This document shows positions 55,476-64,000 of a stretch of DNA of 64,000 nucleotides, in pieces; positions within the stretch are counted from its first letter, which is position 1; each line of letters starts with the position of its first letter. Below the pieces are notes generated by a model. That model saw only the letters and a list, made by a program, of their open reading frames with translations, ran no database searches and had not been told where the DNA came from. This stretch comes from Eurosta solidaginis. Lineage: Eukaryota; Arthropoda; Insecta; Diptera; Tephritidae. The stretch is from assembly GCF_040869045.1 (NCBI RefSeq), contig NC_090323.1, positions 266,046,392-266,110,391 on the forward strand, given 5' to 3'. A program made the translations under genes and the position numbers.

Positions 55476-55644
55476 TCTTGGTATGTGGATTTTAGTCGTC
55501 TTTTACGACAACCGCCGTACTACAGAAATATTGTTGTTCTTAATATCGCCATTAAAACTATAATTATTTTTCTCCATCTTCCTGTCCATCTTTTATCTAA
55601 CTTTTCTTTTTCTTTTCCTCTTTCCTTTAAATTTTCTTTTTACA
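55476..55644. other. LINE 5' junction and pyrimidine-rich stretch
   Basis: TTTTAGTCGTCTTTTACGAC at 55490-55509 resembles the reversed GTAAGAGGCGACTAAAATAC motif of family S. 55560-55644 is pyrimidine-rich. Confidence 0.4.
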
Positions 55645-56466
55645 ATCAGCGTGCTTTGCACACAGAGTATATTAACTTTGATTGGATAATGGTTGGTTGT
55701 AAAGGTATAAAGGAATCGAGATAGATATAGACTTCCATATATCAAAATAATCAGTATCGAGAAAAAAGTTTATTGAGCCATGTCCGTCCGACCGTCCGCC
55801 GGTCCGTTAACACGATAACTTGAGTAAATATTGAGGTATCTTCACCATATTTGGTACACGAGCTTATCTGGACCCACAACAGATTGGATTGAAAATGAGC
55901 GAAATCGGATGCTAACCACGCCCACTTTTTATATATATAATATTTTGGAAAACAAAAAAAAACCTTATTATGTATTAAATAATACACCTAGACTGTTGAA
56001 ACTGTACTGAAATTGAGACTCTTGATAAAAATTGGAAATTTTTTTAAAATGGGCGTGGCACCGCCCTTTTATGACTAAGCAATTTTCTATGTTTCTGGAG
56101 CCAAACCTCGAAGAAAAATTGATATATCGTAATGAAATTATGTACACATATTTTCCTTATAACAGAAAATATTTCTAGTAAAAATGGACGGGATCGGTTA
56201 AAGACCACGGCAACTTAGATATAAAACAAGTTTAAAAGGGTTGTAGACTAGAAAAAGCTATAACTTAGCAAAAAATAGTTTTGAATCAATGATATTTCAC
56301 TTATCAAATTTTACTGTAAGAGGAAATGGGGAAACATATTTATTTTAAACGGGTGGTGCCACGTGTTATGTAGAAAAGTAATTTATCTGAAATGAAATAT
56401 ACAAATGAAGCTCACGCTGAGTATATAATGTTCGGTTACACCCGAACTTACACACCTTTACTTGTT
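55645..56466 (+). repeat. Paired-hairpin repeat, type I, apparently complete
   Basis: 5' stem GTGC/GCAC (55651-55661, loop TTT), then ACAGAGTATATTAACTTTG. CCGTCCGACCGTCCGCCGG box at 55782-55805, then AACACGATAACTTGAG. Interior with CCACGCCCACTT and GGGCGTGGCACCGCCC. 3' stem GTTCGG/CCGAAC (56430-56447) and terminal CCTTTACTTGTT (56455-56466). 822 bp, non-coding. Confidence 0.75.
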
Positions 56467-58150
56467 CTTATTATATTTCCTGTTATCGCCACCTTCCTAT
56501 CTTCGTTTTCTATAAATTCTCCGACTATGTTGCTTTGATTTGGTTTATATCTGAACTCTCTGAATAGTTCTCTCTTGCTTGCGATATTAATTCAAAAATT
56601 ATCCTTCCCAATAAAGGTGTCATTTAGCGCATAAATTAAAATGCCCGCCTAAAAGCCTGGCAGCAATTTGCTATTATGCTCAGCCGTAGAAGTGATTTTC
56701 AACCTGCGACCCTGCGACCTTAACCGTTACATCTAGCTATTTAAGATTTACTTGACTTAAAATTATGTCAAAATGAAATGTGAAATATTTCCTTAGAAAA
56801 ACAAACAAATGAAATTTGCCTTAAGGTATTTTTCAACATTTTTCACAACTAAATTCAAGATAAGTGAACCATAGCTTCAAAGCATTTCTTCATTATCTTC
56901 AAAAATCAATTAAATAAATTATTTTAGTGCTACATAGCGGAAAAGACTTTAAAATCTGACTAACAAAACCTCACCACAACTTCTTTCGATTTGCTTTGAT
57001 GGTTGCCGAAGATCTCTTCTTTGATGTTGCCACTAAAAACCAGACGCGTGTGATACGATTTTTTAATAAAACGTAAAATACATTCCACTGGGTGCACGCA
57101 TATTCCTTAAGCGAACAAATACATACAAACCGTTGACATAAACTCGCTCTTAAATGTTTGTAAATCGAAAACCTTCACCATACACCATTCATCCTTCACC
57201 TTTTACCATTTAGTACCCGTAATAAACCACACTATTCTGGCGCCACAAAGCTTTTAGCTTGTATTACATTGCACACCAACACATTGGCGAAAGGCGTCAA
57301 GGAAACCAATTCATTTGGCCCAACGCGCATTCGTTGGTAAGCCACTGAACAGGAGACCGGCAACCGCTGTTACACCTACTATTTAATTGCGCGCTCAACA
57401 CGCTGTCATTTTTGCTTTATACTCACATCTCTACCGTCTCGCTCAGTAGCTCAAGTTGCTTTATTCACATTTGCCGTTGTCGTTGTTGCTGCATTAATTT
57501 TGTCTTAGTGCAAAGTAAATTTGCAAAACGAATCAAGCGTAGCTGCAACACTGACAGCACACACTAATATTATAGAATTTTTTTAAACGTACACGTGTTG
57601 GTGCTGTAAACGCGTAGCCATAACACTTTAATAGCAAAGAGCCTACAAATATGCGGTCCTTAACCTCTGCTCTGACGGTTGAGGCCGCAAACATTTATTA
57701 CACATATTAGCTGAGTCGCATATTAGTTTTGCATTAACGGCATTGACATCAACGCGCAGCAAAAGTAAGACAGTTCAGTGTAGCCAGAGTACGTCATTCA
57801 CTCAACCGCGCACAAAATGTTGCCAGATCAACGAATAGTTGGTTTAGTGTTGATATCTTCTATGTCATTGTTGCGTCATTCAATTCAGTCAATGCGCTTT
57901 TTCCCCAGTCTCATTAACAGACACATGATTACGCACACATATACACGTATTTGACACATCGACGTTCATTATTGCATACATTCAGGCGCATAGACAAAAT
58001 TTGTTCAGGCATTCTCTGTTGGCTGCTTAGTTTTTTGCTCGTCTGTTTGTTTTCTTTGCGTTCTTCCGCAAAAGCATGAATGCAAATTTTTCACATGCAA
58101 AGCGCAAACTTTTTCACAACCCACATACATGCATACACAAATATCCGTTC
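56467..58150. other. Non-repetitive DNA, no gene recognised
   Basis: Composition resembles single-copy fly DNA (GTCGTTGTTGCTGC, CACACATATACACG). Promoter or intron function is possible, but no motif decides it. Confidence 0.4.
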
Positions 58151-60300
58151 AAATAAAAAGAGTGCTTTATATCAGGGATTCCAAATAACTGATATTGGTC
58201 TGAAGGAGCAATGCGAACCATATAAGAAATAAAACAAATCGATTGATTTTTACTTTTTTGAGTTTAACTAAGATATTTCTTATATTTGGAGATTTTTGTT
58301 TTGGACCATGCGGATCTCGCTACCCTATAAATGGTAGTGTTCACCCAGGATTTGCTAAGCTCACGAGTTCATTCTATAAAGGAGCAGGCCGGAGGTGGTC
58401 AGGGTAACTCTGGATTCTCCACAGCCATCTACATTCGCTTAATTGGTATCCATCATACAATAGCCAGGCATATTGCAATGTTCCTTGACCGGTGAGCGAT
58501 GACAATTGTTAGGTATATTGCTTTGCCCCAGGAACCAGATAATATTAATATTAAAATAGTTGTACTAGTCACAGTTGTACTAGGGACTTTATTAGTAGCT
58601 TGGCTATGGCAATAGATGTTGAATTATCTAATTTTAGCATAAATAAACAACACTCCATTCACCACATCCTTAGTTGATGTAACACCCTCCCTCCTCCGCA
58701 GCAGTGTACTGACAGCTTAATTTTGCGGTTTACATTAACCGTCCTATTCATGAATAATTTTTTTTCTTAGTTCGCATGGCTGGGTACACGGGTACCACAA
58801 GGCAGTTCATACGTGAGAACTACGTGGTACCTGGGTGTCGCAGCAATGAGGACTAGTATTAAGAAACTAATTTTAGTAATAGAAAACTAATTTATTAAAA
58901 ACTATCTTTATGAAAGTATATTTGAAAAAATTGTCTCTCCTTTTTGTAGAAAACTTATTCCCATAGGATGCCACAAAATTTTAACTCGATTCTATATGTA
59001 AATTATTTAAAACGGCTTTTGAATATGCAAAAGGTACCCATCTATGCACAGGACGGTTAACCATTTAACAGAAAACTTATGCCCCAACCCTCTCGTCCAA
59101 TGTTTACTCGTCCGTGATCCAGTTAACTAGTACACCGTTAAGATGACTGCTCTGAAGCTTTCACAGGGGGCAGTTGTTGGCATGGCACACAGTAGTTTGT
59201 CTTGCATGGGATAAACTCAGGTTTGTTAGGAAGGCTGGAATGCTCTAGCTGAGAAGGCTAATTACCCATATCACGCCGCCTGTTTAGTGACCGGGCGGCA
59301 GATGCTTATAGTGCGTCCCACCAAAAAAGCAAGTTTGGATCGACTACAATTTAAGAAAGCCAGTATACTGCCTATGGCTAAAATACCCAACTCTTACCAA
59401 TGGCCCTCCTGCAGCAGCACAAGGATATCTTCCCCATTTGCTCTTTAGAAAAATTTCGTGTCCAATATAATCGCCAGATGCATAGCAGTATTAGAAAATA
59501 AAAGCGGTATTCCCCCAAATGAGGGTTTTCTGGAAGCGGAAATCTTACATCTTCTCATAAATAGACCCAATTGCGTTTTTCCGGGGTCAGTTTGCAAACC
59601 AGATGACTCAGCTTACCGAGTCCAGATAGCCCTGCAAAATATCGCGCAGGTTGTCGAGAAATTTGCCTCTGTCATTTCATACGCATAGGTCACCAATCGC
59701 CAGCCACAGCTTTCTAGCTCCACCAGCAGGTCGTATACTACTCAAAGTAAAAGAAATAGAGTACCTCCCTGTGATGTGCCACTGCATAGTTCTTTCGCGA
59801 TTGTGGTGCCTTCCCACTCCGCCGCGACAATTTTGTTACATAGAAGATTTTTAATGAATTAAACCGAAGCTCCCTCGACTTCTAAGCCCACATGGGTATT
59901 ACAAAAGGCCCCAGCCAGAACAATTTTAAACGCTACTTCAATGTCAAAATAGATATCAAAAACAAATTGTTTGTGTTCTATAGATTCCTCTGTTTGCGTA
60001 ATAATCGAATAGAGAGCTGTTTCCATTTACCTGCCCTTAGGAATCCTGTCCCGCATTTACAGATTAATTAGCCGCTTGTTTGAAAAAGATCGAGAGACTG
60101 CTTGCTCTGAAGTCCTTAGGTGATACGTGAGAGCTCTTACCGGCCACTGGAAGAAAAGTTGACCCATCCTTGTTCCAAGACTTTGTATGTAGCACAGTTT
60201 AACGCAATTGGGGTAAATGATAGCCCATCAGCGGCCGGCGATTCGCAGAGAGTAAAGTACTTTAGCTCAATAGAGTTGAGTGATCTTACAGGTCTCTAAC
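58151..60300. other. Probable decayed TE DNA, no readable gene
   Basis: More GC-rich than its surroundings and stop-ridden on both strands, as in the LINE remnants elsewhere. I could not identify a reverse-transcriptase block. The frames at 59458-59854 are unsupported. Confidence 0.35.
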
Positions 60301-60625
60301 AAGAAAATAAAAGTTTCTGAGCATGAATAAAGAAATATTTATTTCGCGCGAAATTAAAAACACGAAAAATAAGTGCGATTTTCAGGGCGAAATAAACAAA
60401 ACTGGACAAATAACTGTTATCCTCCAAACAAATTTAAAAAACCGAAAAATTTACTTTTATTTTGCAAAATAAAATCATCAGAAAATAACTGTTTCGCGCA
60501 AAATAAAACTGCTATTTTTGAAAAATAACTGCTGTTCTCCGAGAAGAATGAAAAACCAAAAAATAACTGTTATTTTCCAAGAAAAAATACTTATTAAAAA
60601 GCATTTTTTATAATAAAACGTATAA
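60300..60625. repeat. AATAACTGTTATTTT degenerate minisatellite
   Basis: Loose repeats of AAAATAACTGTTATTTTCC and CGCGAAATTAAA, with AATAACTG present near 60410, 60485, 60525 and 60558. Unit lengths vary. Non-coding. Confidence 0.6.
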
Positions 60626-61819
60626 CTGTTACGGTCCCTGTTTTAAATACAACTGCAATTGCTTTTAGTGCCACACAAATGCAACTGAATATATATGCAA
60701 GATTTGGCATTCACACACACACACACATACATACATCTTTGTACAGCCACTGACTGATTGACTGACTCTAGCCACTTGAGCGTTTGTCAGGCTGCTGCTA
60801 AGCTACTAAGTTTGTGGGCTGGTTGAATGGCTGAGAAGCCATAAAGTGGAAAAGTGGCAAATGCAGTTTCCAGTTGTGAGTTGTTGCAAGTTTAGTGAAA
60901 AAGTACGCAAAGCAAATATTTGAACAAATTGTGTTGTTGAGGTTAAGTTCTATCCGCATTCGTAACTGCATCCCTTCAACACCGCCGTCCAAGCAAACTA
61001 AGCAACTAAAGAGCTATTTACTCTTATGTGAAGTGTATGAGTGCAAGAGTGTTTGCATATGAATAAGTATATGTATTGCTGTTCTGTTTGTCTATTAAAA
61101 GTTGAAAAATTTGAATACATATGAGCTGATATGTATGTATGTGTTTGTGTGTGCAAGTTATTTTGACTTGAACTCTGTTTGTGATGATTACTTTGGCCAC
61201 GAGAAATTAAAGGCATTCATTGGTGCTATTGCCATTGCTAGCGAAACAAATGGGAGTTTGGTTTTTGGTCAAAGCGTAATACATCTTACGCACGCACACA
61301 CACACATCATATATGTATGTGTGTAAATGAAAAAAAAAATGTTTACTAGGAAGCTTTAGAATTTCCACTCTGCTAATACTACAAAAGCTAACCCATACAT
61401 ATGCACATAAGTGTATACTCAAGTGCCGGCATTTCCATTCATGAATTTGCATGCTTTTGGGTAGCTGAAACCAATGCTTGATGTTGTTGTTGAATGTTGT
61501 GAAGGTAATCAGCAAATGAAGTTTGTCAGAAAGCGAAGTTTGACTTATGGTTGTTGATGTTTGCATCGCATGAATGCATCTACTGGGTCAAAATTTGTTT
61601 CACTTTTATACATCCCGAATATTGGGAATTGAAGTAGACCTTTTGCGAAGAATTGTTGGCTTTTGAAATCGGAATGAAAATTAATTAAAATTATGTTAAT
61701 TACTACTAGGTACTTTGCAGTTTTTTTTTCGTTTTTTTTTTTGAAGAAACAAATGCAGATTTTCAAAAATAAAGATGAGTATCCAAAACAGAATTCGGAA
61801 GGGGAACCGAAGCCGGACT
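60626..61819. other. Non-coding DNA with (CA)n microsatellites
   Basis: (CA)n with CATACATAC at 60711-60735 and CACACACACACATCATATATG near 61289-61310, followed by TATGTATGTGTG. No exon recognised. Confidence 0.5.
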
Positions 61820-62224
61820 GCGTTTTGTCGATTGTTATCGAAGTGTCGGTGGGTTGTGTTACATAACATTTATCGGATTTTCAACAAACCGGTCATGCAC
61901 ATGATATGATTTTTTTCGACGAGTTTTGTTATCCTTCTGTTATCGTATTATTATCGGCGTATTATCGACGTGGTATGGACGAGCTATCTACTTATTATAG
62001 AAGTGTAATATACTTTTTATTGATTACAAACGTTATCGATTAGTTATCGGGGTTTATCAACTGATTATCGAAAAGTAACCGATTTGTTATGAAGGGGTAG
62101 TCGAAATTTTATTTAAAAAATATCGATTAATTTTAGAAGAAACAATTCGTTTTGTTATCGAAAACTTATCGGAGTATTACCGCTTTATTATTGACGTGTT
62201 ATCGGTTTGTTACTGAAGTGGTAC
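61820..62224 (+). repeat. GTTATCG degenerate minisatellite
   Basis: About a dozen TTATCG(A/G) motifs (for example near 61837, 61941, 62034, 62155 and 62199) in units of roughly 13-18 bp such as GTTATCGAAAACTTATCGG. No protein. Confidence 0.65.
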
Positions 62225-62400
62225 CGAAGAGAGAGATACCAAAAGTATTAGAGAAGTCGGCGAGTCGAAAAGGTAAAAACGAGAAAGTTAAAGGGAGAGA
62301 GGCAGAGAATGGGATTAAGAGAGAAAGCGTGAAGGTGGAAGAGCTAGCCTAAGAAGAAATTAGGCGGGCAGAGAGGAGAGAAAAACGAGCGATATTAACT
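62225..62400 (+). repeat. Purine-rich island next to the GTTATCG minisatellite
   Basis: Strong A/G bias on the plus strand (GAGAAAGTTAAAGGGAGAGA, AGAGAGAAAGCGTGAAGG). The 66-codon frame crossing it is a composition artefact. Confidence 0.55.
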
Positions 62401-62931
62401 GCTTGGAGTTTTCTAAAGCTACGGAGGTAAACCGAAGGTCATGGCAGAGGTTTTTCGACCTAGTAGGATTCATACCAAGATTAAAGCAAATTATCGCACG
62501 GTTTGCATTCCCATATGTGCAAATGCAATTTGTATTTTATACAAAGTCAATTCCCCTTAATTAGTGATTAATCTAGGTTTAAAATAAGTATTTTAGTAGA
62601 AAATGGGTTATTTGATGATATAGCAAACATAACTGACTTTGCTTTTATAAATATATGGCAATTTTTTTACAACATATCAACAAGACATTTTCTACAAAAA
62701 ATGGTCATTTATTGAAAAAAGAAACGGGGAACCTAATTATAGATATGTGAGTAAGCTGTTTCAACACAAAATGGTGTTTAAGAAATTATTACTTCTAAGG
62801 CAGCAACTTCTCATCTATAAATTTGTTAAATATCTACAATATCTATGTTGTGATCTATGATATTTTCATTTAACTATCTTATCTCAAATTTATAAACAAA
62901 AATTTCCGTACATTCTCTTCCCTACTTTCAG
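62401..62931. other. AT-rich sequence ending in a splice acceptor
   Basis: Presumed intron of the downstream exon. It ends CTCTTCCCTACTTTCAG, a strong polypyrimidine tract and acceptor. Confidence 0.5.
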
Positions 62932-63090
62932 CTGGCCGCAACTATGAAATGGCGACTAGCGGTGATATATCGATGATCTCACCACCATCGTCTTCCATTT
63001 CGAACGGCCAAGATCCATTTGGACAATTGCCGCCACTGCCACCGCCACTGCGTTCAACACAAGTGCTTCAACCGTTAACGGTTTTTCCAG
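62932..63090 (+). CDS. Coding exon of an unidentified plus-strand gene (probable start exon)
   Basis: The acceptor CTACTTTCAG is at 62931. An ATG in good context (TATGAAATGGCG) lies at 62949. The frame encodes 47 residues plus one base: MATSGDISMISPPSSS, then a proline-rich run GQLPPLPPPLRS, ending QPLTVFP before the donor CAG|GTGTGC. GC content and codon choice (CCG, CTG, ACG) differ from the AT-rich surroundings, which argues for coding. The frame stays open upstream of the ATG to the acceptor, so an internal exon is also possible. I do not recognise the gene. The next exon is outside the window or in later sequence that I could not identify. Confidence 0.6.
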
Positions 63091-64000
63091 GTGTGCTTTA
63101 TTTTTGATGTTAATTCATGAATTGGATCTTTTCTTTCTACAAAAATTTCCATCATCAATTGTATGATTTTGCTTGAATATTTTTGGGCATGAAAAATTTT
63201 GAATTTTATCGCTTCTTTGTGCTTGAAAATTCCTCTTAATTATTTTTGTTGACAAAAATTGTTTTTTAAACATATGAATTTTTCCAATTTAGATTTTTGT
63301 TTAAAGCATTTATGCTTTAAAAAGTTTTTTACTTGTCCTTTTCTTTGCAAATTGCCTTACTGTTTGGTTTTTCAGATTTTTTCTTAGTTTTCTAGTTGGT
63401 GTAATTTTGCTAATTAGTTGGTATAACCGTTTAGACGGTTAAGCGCCAATTAAGTAAGTAAGTAAGTTGGTATATCTTTTCTTATCCTTGGTTGCCTTAC
63501 ATTCGATTCTGATTGTTGTCATTTTACAAATTGATGTGATTACGTTTTTAATACATACATACAAATCACACTCATTGGCATCATAGATCAGTTACATGAA
63601 TAACAATAGCAACCACATTTGTACATACATACGAGTATATCTTCCATCCACTTTGTGAAGCATGCGGCAAATGCAGAGCATTACCCACACACAAGCAATA
63701 TTGTTTACTGATGTTAAAAAAAAAAGTATGGCTCCTCTGAGATGAACTTTTCGATCGAAACTAAGATAAATTTAAAGTTTTTTGTATAGTGGAACCAATT
63801 GAGAGTTTCGGTTTTTTTGGAGTATTACCAGAACCAGTATTACCATGCGTCTACCAGAAAGGATAAATAATAAACACGGAGATCTGAGCATTGAGAGAAA
63901 GAAGTATCGAAGCCAGCAAAGATATTAGCCTACAAAGCCTATAACCGCATTCCAATTTTCATGGGCTGCAGAAGCTTCGTATTACATGTTTTTGGTTTTT
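63091..64000. other. AT-rich intron-like DNA
   Basis: Presumed intron after the exon above. A small hairpin AACCGT/ACGGTT at about 63426-63441 is followed by AATTAAGTAAGTAAGTAAG, which resembles the end of a short retroelement. Nothing else is seen. Confidence 0.4.

Overview
This window looks like AT-rich, repeat-laden genomic DNA of a higher fly. A tephritid fruit fly is the likely source, but that is inference from the gene and the repeat families I recognise; no species-specific marker was tested. There are no bacterial, rRNA, CRISPR or convincing tRNA features. One complete host gene can be read: a six-exon gustatory receptor gene on the minus strand (10679-15884) whose spliced product is an ortholog of Drosophila Gr66a, the bitter/caffeine receptor. 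A small coding exon of an unidentified plus-strand gene lies near the right edge (62932-63090), and a possible 5' untranslated exon lies at 19199-19781.

Most of the rest is transposable elements, in layers. From left to right: paired-hairpin repeats (about 636-1436); a block of ~150-bp satellite-like repeats split by a recent copia LTR retrotransposon (3405-7745, one in-frame stop); decayed LINE tails; Gr66a; more paired-hairpin repeats (17520-19074); a foldback MITE split by a very recent BEL/Pao element (20199-25564) whose single ORF has lost the reverse transcriptase core in frame; R1-like LINE remnants with their 3' tails (26.9-28.4 kb, 32.7-33.9 kb, 46.0-47.1 kb); a repeat with internal ~119-bp tandem units (28.9-30.3 kb); a solo LTR (40239-40781) between two arrays of AACCGGTT minisatellite; a second satellite block (44.3-45.2 kb); a second foldback MITE (45545-45916); a near-perfect 1.75-kb tandem duplication (48757-52264) abutting a jockey/CR1-type LINE (52123-55475) with three in-frame stops; another paired-hairpin repeat (about 55645-56466); and two further degenerate minisatellites near 60.4 and 62.0 kb.

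The signal I find most interesting is a dispersed repeat superfamily with structured ends. Its 5' end is a small stem-loop followed by GTATATTAACTTTG. Its 3' end is a stem-loop, then a constant spacer of about 8 nt, then CCTTACTTGTT. Two families with different hairpins share this plan, one copy joins the 5' end of one to the 3' end of the other, and the 5' stem shows compensatory changes between copies. Other points to check are the recent but RT-core-deleted BEL copy, the AACCGGTT arrays (18 perfect palindromes that match the Grainyhead site), and the 1.75-kb duplication.
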